A DNA stretch of 64,000 nt from Conoideocrella luteorostrata (lineage: Eukaryota; Ascomycota; Sordariomycetes; Hypocreales; Clavicipitaceae), in assembly GCA_032433595.1 (NCBI GenBank), contig JASWJB010000069.1:92971-156970 (forward strand), written 5' to 3'. The notes under the pieces are model-generated. The model did not search any database and was not told where the DNA came from. It saw nothing but the letters and a program-made list of their open reading frames with translations. Both the position numbers and the translations under genes were made by a program. Shown here in pieces: positions 46,738 to 57,988 of the stretch; within the stretch, counting starts at the first letter, position 1, and each line of letters starts with the position of its first letter.

Positions 46738-48720
46738 TTACAACATTACAGTAGCCTTGGCTAGCAGGATAAAAGAATCCACATTATCCGACTCTGCCTT
46801 TGTAAATCGATTATTGCAGTCAGCACTAAATTGTGTGAAATTGTCTTCCATGTGCTCATCATAGTCTCCTGCTGGCAATGCAAATAGGGCTGGGAGAAGG
46901 CATAGCTGTACTCTTTGTCCCCCCACATGATTACTATCAGCGGAGCTTGCTGGTTGTGAAGTATCTTGTATCATTGTATCCGCGTTGAATGCTTCACCGG
47001 GCTTGAAGAAGACGAACTTCAGGAGTGCATCAGAAAGATCAAGACTAACTTTCAGATTCAGCGCTAGAGTTAGTGGATGTACCAACTCGGCCAAGAAATT
47101 TTGCAGATACTCGGGCGGTAAAGAACCATCACTTTTGTATTTTTCTTTTGATGGTAGTAAGAGCTGTAAACTCTGTCCGATAACTCTAGCCAGTGACTCC
47201 GATTTTTCTGGAAGAATCTCCGACTTGAAATATTCCTCCGATGTGAGCCCTTGGAGAGCAGCAAGGTCAGACTGTCGTAACACTTGACATCCGGCTGTAT
47301 ATTTCTTAGTTACTGACTGCTAATAGCATTGGGAACAAGCTTACCGGTCGTAAAAATGTATTTTCTATACTGATGCAACAGGGGTGAATCGAGAGCCAAT
47401 ATGTTGGGAAAGATCGGCTCAAACACAAGTTCGAAAATTGCTGCTGCAATCAGGGCAGCAATAGTCTTCTCCATGGGTATATCTTCTTGCTAGCAATGAA
47501 GAACCAGACCATCTAGAGTCCAGTTGGAGACAGTTTTTGCCCAGACTTGGGCCGGCTCATGCTGATGAGCTTGCTGTCTGGAGAGATCGGCTGCATTGGT
47601 ATCTAGGTCACTAATGAATGAACAAAAGTCGTAAATCTCTTGATACAGCGCACTGTACTCCTGTTGAATGTTGCGCAAACGTACGCAAATTCTTTCTCTT
47701 TTCAGATCTTTCAGATTATCCAGAAGGCGCCCCCTTGCTTCATGTCGTGCTTGGAGAGAACAGATGCGTTGCTGGAGCTTGAATTGGTCTTCAGCAACTC
47801 CACTTTGGCTGCAGCTGCGCATGTCCTCGAGCTCACGCTGCTTCTCATAGAGTTTGTTTCTCAAAGTGAAGACACTAGCCTGTTGCTTCAAAAGCTCTGT
47901 TTCCGTGCGTTCCAGTTTTGACTCCACCTCAAGAATTTGCGCTGTCATGCGGGATTGCGAACTTTGATGCTGAATAACTGAAAGACTCGGCGGACCGATC
48001 AATTCATGGCCGGAGGAATCTATCGCCGGAACTGGGCTGCACCCCAATTCTTCTACTTTGACGTCCTCGTTGGAAGTGTCTCTGCTATGAGAATTGTTGG
48101 TGGCGCTAGCTGTCAATACTTGCGAGGTAGCCTCAACAGTCTCCTGCACGTGTTTTTTCTCCGAGTTAGGATGCACATTAAATACGTCTGAGCGCCGAAG
48201 TCGTACATACTCTGTGTTTCGAAATTTGGTCCTTGTCGCTAGGATATGGCGTCCTAGGTAAGGACGGTGCTTGCCTCGGCACAGCGCTCCGCGTCTCACG
48301 CGGCGATGAGACCGTTGACAAAGTGCGAGACCTTGTTTTGAGTCTAGATGCGACACCACGCAAATTGTATCTATCAACCGGACGAGGGCCGAGACGGTGA
48401 AGAGCTTCTTCAATACGTTCGTCGTCGTCTTGTCTCCCGGATAGGAGAGCGGCTGTGCCCAGCTCGTACACTTGTTCAAAACACTCAGTGTTGCCATAGT
48501 TCTTCCATTCTAAGCGTAGTCTGTCCTTAATTTGCCGGGGCGAGAAGTCTTTGCCTGTTGTTTTTTTAAGATGATCGACCGCTGTAGTTTGGAAGTCCAC
48601 ATCAACTTCTGCGCACCAGTTGAGATATGCCAACAGCTCAAGCCTATCATTAACGTCCCATACGCGCAGATTGCCTTTGCGATGGGCGGTCTGTTTCGGC
48701 CTGGATCTTGACTCTGCCAT
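46738..48720 (-). CDS. Fungal coiled-coil protein, interrupted by in-frame TAG
   Basis: Exon 1 (48720-48211; an upstream ATG at 48861 is also possible) carries WDVNDRLELLAYLNWCAEV and FSPRQIKDRLRLEWKNYG, a Myb-like DNA-binding-type segment. Exon 2 starts at 48143 and holds a coiled coil (LERTETELLKQQASVFTLRNKL). It ends at a TAG at 47492-47490, giving 387 residues. Past the TAG the same frame continues with MEKTIAALIAAAIFELVFEPIF, a GTAAGC donor at about 47344, a TAACTAAG branch and an exon (47286-46738) with RQSDLAALQGLTSEEYF. The downstream part looks like the original C terminus, so the TAG is probably a nonsense mutation. Function unknown. Confidence 0.6.
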
Positions 48721-49180
48721 TATGTTCCGTTGGGACATTTCGAAATTTGGTAGCCGTCGTAGAGATTTGCTTGAAGCTTTGGGCCTGAAATATTGGCCGC
48801 TAATCTCGCTTAAAGAGCGTTGGTCTTCGCAAGATAAGACGGCTGAAGAGAATGATGTCATTGGTTGATTTTCGAAAGATGTGGGGCGACTAAGTGTCCG
48901 AAGCAGTTCAATTGGAATGCCTCGTTTCCCGTGCTGACCAAGAACCAGTTCCCCTGAACGCCTCCAAGGCGTTTTTGCGGCTCTTCATCTGCCAGCTGAA
49001 GACAATGAGTGTGGGTCGGTTGAGGCATCCAGATTGATGGTTCTGGTGTGGAAAAAAAAAAAAGGAGGAAATAAGGGGCCATTCCCCGACCAAAAAAAAT
49101 TTTCCTTCTCCTTTCCCTTTCCCTTCACCTTTACCAGTTATTTTCATTGATTCCTTTGTATTTACGGAGTACTTGAATCC

Positions 49181-51766
49181 ATGACTGTCTCGCCCAAGCC
49201 AGCAATTACTGCTGGCGCAGGTTATCCGCTTGCTCGCCGGAGCCCAGGCGTTGGTCACGGCGTCCCAGATCGTGTGGATCCGGGCATGCTCGGCAGCCCG
49301 ATTGATGAACCTTTTCCAAATCGGCTTATTATTGCTGTGGATTTCGGTACTACCTACTCCGCAGTATCATATGTTCCCGTACCCCAAGGCTGCTCGTCCG
49401 AATCGGTCGACCCGCACTCGATCCAATCTATCGAAAATTACCCCAGCAATTGGACCTACATCGCAAACGATCAAATGGTTGTGGAGGTCCCCACCGAAGT
49501 AATCTATCCCTTGAATAGACATTTTCGTGATGAGGAAACTTCAAATGAAGGGCCTTGGAATGTCGTCGACGGTGTCCAGGATGAAGCTCATACACCCGAG
49601 AGTGTCTCTGATCCCGATCTCGACTTGGACCATGGCAGTCGACATGACGAGGACGGGGACTTCGACATGATGAGTGACCCATCTGACGACCTGTTTCGAT
49701 GGGGCTACCAAGTCCATGAACTCTGGTCTATACCATCAACGCACTCTGACAGCTCTACTCAGCCACTATCACGATTCAAGCTCCTACTGGACAGCAGTGC
49801 CGTCACCCAAACTCTTAGGGAAAAGGTACAAGCTACTGTAAATGAGCTGAAAAGGCAAAGAATTGTCAAGGAAAGCACCAACATCATCGCTGACTTTTTA
49901 ACCCATCTCTTGAAACACACTCAGGATGAGCTGCGGAACCAAGGGTTTGATGATAGCTACCGGAAGGAAATTGTTCTCTGTGTTCCTGCAATCTGGACCC
50001 AAAAAGCTTGTCGACACATGCAGACGTGCTTGGCAATTGTCATGAAGCGCTCCTGCTTTCAAGGAGTAGACGTCCAGAACAACAGCATAGAAAATCTTTT
50101 CATTGTTTCGGAACCGGAAGCGGCAGCTGCCTTCGTGCTGACTGAACGCCGCGATTTCAATGTTAGCAAACGGAATTGTTATGTATTCAGACAAGCCAAT
50201 TTTTCTGCTGACCTGACTTTTTAGTGCGGGGATGTATTTGTTTTATTGGACGCAGGTATGTGGGAGACGAAACCGAGAACGGAAGACACTTGCTGAGAAA
50301 TTTCAAGGTGGGGGGGGGCACAGTGGACGCAAACACATACAAGATCAGTAATAAAGAGCCCTTAAGACTTAGCCAAGAGGTGGTAGCACCTGGAGGTAAG
50401 AGAAATAACGTCGAAACTCCTACATCATAATCTCACGACTATGCAGGCGGTCTCTGTGGATCTAGCTTCCTCAACGAAAAATTTGGTGAATATCTCAAAA
50501 AACGACTTGAGACCGAGACGTATCTCGAAGAGGGAACAGAAACCATAAACGGTATCGTCGAAAAAATAATCATGGACCAATTTGAGTATAGAATCAAACG
50601 AACGTTTGACATATACACATCTGCAAAGTCTTCAAAACTATTCGCCGTATCTGGGCTCCGCGAGAATCGCAGCAAAAGATTTAAACAAGGATCCATAATT
50701 GTGCCGTTGTGGGTTCCGATGCCGCATTTATCGGTAAGCCAATCAGCATAGACTGACAGGACCATAGACAAGACATCAAGCGAATCTTTCTGGAATGTCT
50801 CCAATGTATTGGTTCCATCATGGAAGATCAAATCAACGCGGCGATGAAGGCTGGACATGAAGTCGAGGTTCGCTGCACCATCACTTGTTCCGATTCTCTG
50901 GTGCTCAGTGCTCACCGGTTTGCGCAGAAGATCGTCCTTATCGGTGGTTTTGCAATGTCAAAGTCTCTGAGAACATACATTCAAACTCGTTTGACCCATT
51001 TCAACAGCCAAAACAATAGTCAAGTTCTGGCAGTGTTCCCTGAGAAGCAGTGGGTTCTTTCAAAACTCCGAGTTTAACTGCATCGCTAACGAAAAAGAGT
51101 GTAGCACCGTTACTGCCGTTGCCTCTGGGGCCGTCCTTCGAGCACTAAATAAAGAGCAAGGTCCACAAAGAAAGGCTAGGTCTAGTTACGGAATCTTGCG
51201 TGCAGAACCGTTCGGAACTTGCGATGAGCACAAAGGTTTACGTCCGTCCTACGACCGCCATGACGGACACGCATACATCAGGAACACTATCGACTGGGTT
51301 CTCAAGCGGGCGAGTATTAGTGTAGCTACTACTATACGGCGTTTTCTGACCTACAGAATTTAGGGTGATGATGTTCCTCCAGTATGGGAGTGTGAGCCTT
51401 TTAGTTGCAGCCACACATTTAATGCCTGGCCAATGCAGCCACTGATTTGCAGAGAGATTCTATATGTGTCTGACACCGCTACTCGGTCGCATTTCAGACG
51501 CTCTCATCCCAATAATGAGGGTACTTTTAGCCTGAAAGTGCCATTAGAACGTCGCTGACCTTACTGCAATAGGAGCTGAATGCGTCGGAGAGATCGTGGT
51601 AGATTTCACGTATCTTCGAGAGCAAGGTTTGATCGTTCCTACTCCACCGGATATCAACACGAATGGCCGGGAGATTGGCACAAGGCATTATAAAGTGGAG
51701 TATATGATGCATATTAGGGTCGTGGATCGAGACTTGGAGTGTAAGGATCCCTTAATGCGTTGTTAG
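49181..51766 (+). CDS. Hsp70-like ATPase protein with a one-base problem in a G-run
   Basis: The first exon (49181-50182) holds IIAVDFGTTYSAVSY, the phosphate-1 loop of actin/Hsp70 ATPases, an acidic insert (about residues 120-160), then IVLCVPAIWTQKAC and SEPEAAAAF. After a short intron comes GDVFVLLDAG (50225-50255), an intron, and GGGTVDANTYKI. Later segments include EKIIMDQFEYRIKRTFD, KIVLIGGFAMSKSLR, STVTAVASGAVLRAL, GDDVPPVWE and a C-terminal sandwich ending at 51766. These match the fungal Hsp70-like family (HSPA12-type) which lacks the classical substrate lid. At 50310-50318 nine G residues follow the acceptor; eight would keep frame through the DAGGGTVD loop. It is either a sequencing or slippage indel, or the gene is dead. 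One intron near 50700-50760 is uncertain. Confidence 0.7.
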
Positions 51767-52447
51767 CATAACAAGGCAACAGCTAAAATGGTCTAGGTCG
51801 TGCTGTTCACGAATCATACAGCAAGAAATGCCGCCTTAACATCGCGTCTGCCTTCACACCTGGTGTTAAGTAGAGTGTTCGTGTTGTGTGGGCGGAAATG
51901 CCCCACCACAGAATGACGAGTTTGCTCTCGTGGGAATTTGGTCTTGGCCAATTTGGTGAAGTCAGGTACATAAACTTGCTCATATAAGCAAGACGTGGAG
52001 TCTCCCCTCCATTTTCAAATCGTTTCTTTATTTAGATCTCTGCTTTTATGCTTATTATACTTGTATTAATATTACTAGAGTGTTTCAATTGGGGTACACC
52101 TACCCTGTCACTCCTTCCTTCCTTCGTTCCTTCCTTCCTGTGAGCTTTGCCAAATGCGATGTGATGCGGCTTGCAGAAATGACACTCCATCTGCATGCAC
52201 GGTGTTGGTTCCTGACAAAAATAAGGGGATAGCGGTTTATGTCATAATTCTTATCTGTTTGACTATGGAGCAAAATGTAGACCTACTAAACGTCACTCCG
52301 AATCGTAGTAAACGGTGGCTCATATATTCAACGCAATAATGTGAATAGAAGAGAAATGTGTCACAAAATTCAGCAAAAGGCGAAGCTCCACACTAATAGC
52401 GTGAATAATGCATTTTTTTATATAGCCTGTGACAAAATGCTTCGATC
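51767..52447. other. Intergenic region with (CTTC)n microsatellite
   Basis: No gene seen. A CTTC/CTTCGTTC repeat run lies at about 52111-52140. Otherwise AT-rich. Confidence 0.5.
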
Positions 52448-52830
52448 CTAGTAACCATGCCCGGCAGCACAGCCCGCAAGTCCAATAGCAGCTACAACAA
52501 AAGCGGCGGCCGCTCGTGTAAAAGCAGCCTTTACTGCTCCTTCGCGCCAAGACACGTATCCATCCATGATTCCTGCATATATTCCTAGAACCATTAAGAC
52601 GGTATCGACATCTGTGAACTTGCCCTGGGCGTATAAGGCATGAATGAGAAATCCCGTGATGCTGATCCGCGACGGGGCCACGACCATGACGGTTTGGGCT
52701 GCAGCAGATTGTGACACAGAATTCGGTAGCCCGAAGGTGGTGGCTGCGGTCCTCGCGTTGAAGAAAGGCTAAAGCCCACCAATGGCCTCAGCAGAGCCAA
52801 TCAAGAGGGCAGGGAGATGATTCAGTTAAA
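52448..52830 (-). pseudogene. DUF4267-like small membrane protein with nonsense codon
   Basis: The frame reads LPALLIGSAEAIGGL, a TAG at 52771-52769, then PFFNARTAATTFGLP and four hydrophobic stretches to GLAGCAAGHGY with stop at 52448. The sequence on both sides of the TAG belongs to one family (small fungal four-helix proteins, DUF4267-like, with FLIHALYAQGKFTDVDTVLMV). Relatives have Trp where the TAG lies, so TGG to TAG by a G-to-A change is the simple explanation. The first exon is not clear. Family assignment is from memory and moderate. Confidence 0.55.
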
Positions 52831-53624
52831 AGGAAGAGGACATTCTGACTGATGAAATAAATACCGTTGACAGCACATACTGAACTCTTGGGTTTGATGG
52901 GCGATAGTATGTCTGCCGGTTCAATAATCACGCTATCCTGTACATGGAGGGTCGACAACGGGTAGTCGGTGTGACCAGCATTTCTACGAGCCACGTAACA
53001 TGCATGACTTGCCGATGTGAGACGTTGGGCGCAGTAACAGAGCACAGCCCACCTTTCGTCTTACCAACGATTACGAAGTACATGTAACGTTACATGGCTC
53101 TTCGACGAGTCTGAGTCCAACAAGTTGACACTGACCAAAAGGTGCTCGTTCCGAGTATACTTGCATTTTGTCCAACAGACCTAGTGGCGGCTCAGTCTAG
53201 CAATTGTAGGGGTTCTTTTCCGGGTGGCAATATAAAAAAAAAACGCTAGAAAACGATGCAATTGGCATCTAGCCTGATTTAACCTAGCGTAGTTACAAAT
53301 TACCCAACAGTAATTCCGAGCCACCACTCTACGAGATTTGGTTATTTCTTGGCTCGGAACTACTGCAGGCCCACTGTAGTTGCCACACCCCACCGGGTAA
53401 GGCAAGCAAAAATTCCCGGAGAGGTTGTAACTACGAAGTACATACTATGGTTATTATTAATTATCCACTCGCTCTGGGGGATACACTAATGTACTAAGGG
53501 CCCACTGTAGCAGGAAGCAATGCGCGCTAGGAAATGGGGTCGGCTGGATGACGTGCCCTAATAGCGGGCGACGCGAAACGAAGGAATTCGGCGGGATGCG
53601 GAAAGGCAGGCTTTCTGGTGTTGT
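52831..53624. other. Intergenic region
   Basis: No gene is recognised. Short frames exist on both strands; an A-run lies near 53234-53243. Confidence 0.45.
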
Positions 53625-53850
53625 TTATAAGACTTTTTGTATTCTACAGGAGTTACTGTCTCGAAGATACAGTAACTGTTTTAGCAGACCCGCTAGTAAG
53701 TCTTTGATCTTCTGCTCATCTCCCTGCTTCAAATGGCGGTGGATGTACGCAATGCCTATCTCTGGGCCGTGCTGAAGTGTCGCAATGAGGTCGACCGGAC
53801 CCCGGAATGACTGGGCGGTGCGGTGTGTGCTTGCCAGACTTGTGCCACGT
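53625..53850 (-). pseudogene. NACHT-type NLR fragment
   Basis: One frame reads IGIAYIHRHLKQGDEQKIKDLLAGLLKQL, which resembles the stretch after the P-loop in fungal NACHT-ankyrin/WD proteins (VGIAYLYCNF..DEQ..DDLLASLLKQL type). No P-loop or downstream domain remains in frame, and stops lie on both sides. It is a relic of perhaps 60 codons. Confidence 0.45.
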
Positions 53851-53966
53851 GCGGTACTCTTCCTATCAAGCTTTTGGCGAGTAATCTGCTCAAAAATTCT
53901 TCGTCCGTGCGGGAAACGTCAGCGTGCACTTAGCCACTGACCAATTTCGTTGCCTCGCATACAAAC

Positions 53967-54122
53967 CTAAGCGTGAATGGAGAGAAAATACACGGGGCAG
54001 TCATCATCTTCCAGGTGCTGCGCTAGGCCGACGAAGACGAGCACCTCCCCTATACCCGGGTGGATAAGCCACAGGGGCGTTTTGCTATCGCCGATACGCA
54101 GTGGAACAACTGGATCGTAGAG
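53967..54122 (-). pseudogene. Relic thioesterase fragment of an NRPS-like enzyme
   Basis: The frame reads [19 protein letters not shown] and continues [20 protein letters not shown] before a stop at 53967. This is the start of the type I thioesterase domain found at the end of fungal A-T-TE (NRPS-like) enzymes: the [11 protein letters not shown] stretch and the following GEVLVF are characteristic. No GxSxG nucleophile region or adenylation domain can be found nearby. It is a short remnant lying directly next to the NACHT fragment. Confidence 0.65.
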
Positions 54123-54991
54123 AGCTGTGGCGGTACCTTTGTTGATGATCGGGACTGAAGGACCAGATGAGTAAACCTACCTCAAGATGTATAGAATAGG
54201 CAGCATTGCGAAAGTGGCACAGTTCTCCAAAAAAAAAAAGGGTGATAACTTGCAAAGTAATGTTCAGTATTGAAAGCATACTAACTATAAAAGTGACTGA
54301 GACACTATAATTATTTGATCGGATAGTTTGACGGCAATTAAAACCTATTAAATAGAACCGCTGGCTACCACTCGTCTAGCATCTCCTCCAGGGCGTTCCC
54401 GAAATAGCACTTGCGATAGCGTCGTCAGCAAATTCATAATATTGGGGACCAACATTTAATGCGGGTCTTTTTGGAGCTGGCGAAATCCTGCGGGATTTCT
54501 CGCTGCAGCATGCAGAGTTGGCCCAGCGAGGTGGCCTGTTGCCTGTTGCTGTTTATGAGTCACGTTAATATCTGCAACGCCTTTCTCTGAGGTGCTCCAC
54601 TACAAGCCGCGGGTGGGTTTCCTCTATATTGAGAAGTGGGCAAAAATTTAGAAGTAAAAAATGTGAAAGAGATATTTTTGGTCTTTCAAGAGGTGCCTGG
54701 AACCGGAGGGCAGCGTGTGAGAGAAGCGCGCCTTGAGGCATGCCCACTTTTACACTAAACACTACTCTTTCGTACTTGAGTTTTTATAAAAGCTACGATT
54801 TTATACTAGTAAAATCGTGTTAAATGGTTTCATGTCGGTTATATTAAGTGAGCCTGCGTTTAGATTTCTCATTAACGACTATAGCTTTGGCTGAGTAGTT
54901 GGTTTCTAGCATGTCTCGCCTTTACCGCCTACAACCTAGTACTTATTTCTATCATTTACTTATATAGTTCTTAAGTCTCTTGACACAATAA
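54123..54991. other. Intergenic region, 3' flank of the P450 gene
   Basis: AT-rich sequence with no recognisable gene; an A-run lies at about 54228-54239. Confidence 0.5.
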
Positions 54992-56734
54992 TTAGCTCTT
55001 GTGCTGCATGACCTTTGCCTTAATGCCACTTAAATCCTTTAGACCAACAACAAACTGGTCGCTAGCGCACTCAACATCCTTAAGGCCTGCATTATCCAAC
55101 TCAAAGTCGAACTGGTCAACGAGGGCAACTATAGCAACGTATAGCTCGGCCCATGCGAGGCTAGGAGAGGTCCTTAGTTAGCAATCTGAACCGTTCTCGT
55201 GCCAGAAACAAAAACTCCAGAACAAATATAAGAGGATACGGGAAAAGAGAAGAAACTCACTGCATTCCAATGCAAATCCGTGTGCCCCTTGAAAACGGTG
55301 AATACGTCTTGCTAGCTTTCATACGGACTTCTCTGTCCATCCATCTATTTGGTTCAAACTTCTTTGGATCAGGGTAGAGCTCCTCATCCATGTGCATGAG
55401 CAGGGTTGTCATGCTAATGGGGGTACCTGCGGGTATTTTCCAATTGTTATACATAAGTATTTGATTCGGCGCAACTCGTGCCATGCGAGTGGCGATGCCT
55501 GGGCTTAAACGCAATCCCTCCATTAGGACAGCTGTAAGATATGGCAGCTGCTCAAGAACAGAGACGTTTATATCTCCCAAGTTAGCTATGCCGCTGCTCT
55601 CTTTTAATGTAGAAATCTCACTACGCAGCTTTTTAAGGATCTGAATATCTGTGTATATATAATACAAGATTAACCGGAGCGTATTGGCGGACGTCTCAAA
55701 TGCCGCGCCAGTAATAGTACCAAGCTCATCATTGATACGGCTAATCCTCTTCTCAGTAGGCGGGAGATTAGAATCAAGAATGTTGTGTATTAGTGATTTA
55801 GGTGCCGCACTCTCCGTAGAGTTAGAAGCTGCATTGACTGTCTCGGTGGTAGTTTTTAATATATCCTACAATGAAAGCATCTCATTAGACTCCGATTATG
55901 CAAGTCAAGGGAAAGGAGTTTACCTTAAGAAAGCCCATAAAGGCTTTCGTACCGTTATCACTAATCTTCTCGATAAACGAAAGTGGCAAAAGCTTCATAG
56001 ATGGGCCGAGCCATCGTACATGCTTTGTTACGCGCCAAATGGCACCAGAGCTCTGCAAGACACCTGTCATGCCAGCATTGAAATCATGGGCGTTGAGATT
56101 ATTGTATGATTTGGAGAGAATGAATTCTGCGCCTATGTCTCTGGTGAGGGCGCTTATTGCATGGCTGAGATTAATAGTCTTATTGGAACCGGAAAACTCG
56201 CTTATACGTTGGCATAACTTGGCGGTCGCTCTGTAAATAATCTCCTGCCTCCGAGCGACGCTGGCCCTAGAGAAGAAAGGGTTAAGGGGGGCTCGTCGCC
56301 GGCGATGAACTTCATGCTCAATAGTACAGATAGTTGAGTTCTGGGATGAAAAGGCATCATATGTCCAGGCATATTTGTTGAATTGGGCGTCCTGGCCGTA
56401 TAACTTTTCGAAGAACACTGGGTCGTTGATATGAAGCTCATACGGACTTATGCGGACAATAGGACCTTGTAAACCTACGTTAGTGAGATTCAATAGCGAT
56501 TCAAATCGATCCAATGTTACCATATTTCTTATGCAGCTCAGCGATTTTGAATGTGTACTGTCCATTGCAAATCACATCATAATATGCTTCATAGTAGCGC
56601 GTCACAGCGGCCAACCGAGGACCAGGGAAATCGGCAAGAGGATGCAGAACGAGCCTATGGAAGACGAGGCTAACTAAGTACGCAACGACGGCTCCAGCAA
56701 CATATCGCCACGACAGGATCTGGAGGACGTCCAT
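54992..56734 (-). CDS. Cytochrome P450 monooxygenase
   Basis: Four exons (56734-56521, 56465-55924, 55865-55261, 55160-54992) join in frame to 509 residues. An N-terminal membrane anchor (residues 8-27) is followed by the proline-rich hinge FPGPRLAAVTRYYEAYYD. GPIVRISPYELHIND is typical of fungal P450s acting in secondary metabolism. The I-helix has GAAFETSANT, the K-helix ExxR is EGLR in LMEGLRLSPG, the PERF-like segment is FEPNRW, and the haem loop is FSRGTRICIG with the Cys ligand, split from LAWAELY by the last intron. All key residues are present, so it should be active at the ER. Its neighbours on both sides are relics, including pieces of an NRPS-like enzyme and an MFS pump, so it may be a survivor of a lost cluster. 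The substrate is unknown. Confidence 0.93.
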
Positions 56735-57988
56735 GGAGATTGTGAAACTGCTAGTGTTGTTAGTGACTATAAATCAACAATTCAAGAAAAAGGCAAAACG
56801 TGCGGAGATTCTGTAGCGAAGTTCACAGCCGGACAGCGAGATGACAAGCGGTTACTGAGTTTTGAGGTTCTCAGCTACCAATGCAGAATAAGCAGACAGT
56901 TTAGAGAGGGGGAAAAGTGTGGCTGTGTGTTGGCCGCGTCACATGGTTGCATTGCAGTATGCAAGTACGGAGTACTCCATTGTTGGAATCCCGCCAAGCA
57001 CAATAGGAAGCACAGAGCCCGTCACGTGGTCACCCTTCAGCTACGATATTTATACGGTGATATCTAGCTTCCCACCTTGACTTGTTTTCTTCTTCTTAAA
57101 TAACAGAGACTTATGAATATATTCAATTTGAAGCCAACGATCTAGATCGCTGCACAGAACCCTGTGCAACCCACATCCGTACTCCTCTGGGTATTAAATG
57201 CAATCGTACATACAGAGAGTAGCAAGCGTCGCATTGCACCCCGTTTTGTTCTTTGCCCCTGCCTGTTTTATAGCAGGGTGTAAATAAGAAAAATTGTTTG
57301 GACCCGTAGGCTACAACCCCTAAGAATACGGAATACGCACTCATGGGCTGCTGCAAGTAGCCCACTTTCTTAACAGCCGCCCTTCTTAATCTAAGCCATT
57401 TTAAGACGCACCCGCACAGCGACATCGAGCCTCGAACACGGATGCGAGGTGTAGTGTAAGATAACTGGAAGGTGTGCCTGCTATCCCAATAGAACAAAGA
57501 TCCGCTAGAACAAGCGGCTGCTTGCTCTGCACTTGACGAGTAATGCTGGTTTTGTCCAGCGGGGATGTTGGATTGGACACGTGGCTGGTAAATAATAGCG
57601 GCTCTGAAGTAAATTGCGGTAAAGACATCAGGCTAATGTAGGATAATTTAACTGATGTTCATCCAGTGACTGGTTGGTTGGCTCTACCCTCTTATGGGGA
57701 GGGTCTGCAATTTCGGCCAACGAGGCTATTCTGTTTGCAGCACTTCTGAACTTTCTTACCTACTATGCACCTACGCTAAAATGTTCTTCTTTGCTGGCTT
57801 GAACAAACACTATAGCTAGGTCTTTTACTTTTAATAATTTAGCAGTATTCACTTTTGTATATACTAATATTTGTCTTCAGCTTTGACCCCTTATTTAGCA
57901 ACATAGGTAATAATTTAAAGCTTAAAACATGTAGTGCCTTAAACCGCCCTGTTTTCACATCCTTCCTTGCTACGCATCAAGTATACGG
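56735..57988. other. Intergenic region, P450 promoter
   Basis: The first 350 bases should hold the P450 promoter; a GTACGGAGTACTCC element lies at about 56964-56977. Small open frames at 57123-57628 show nothing recognisable. Confidence 0.5.
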
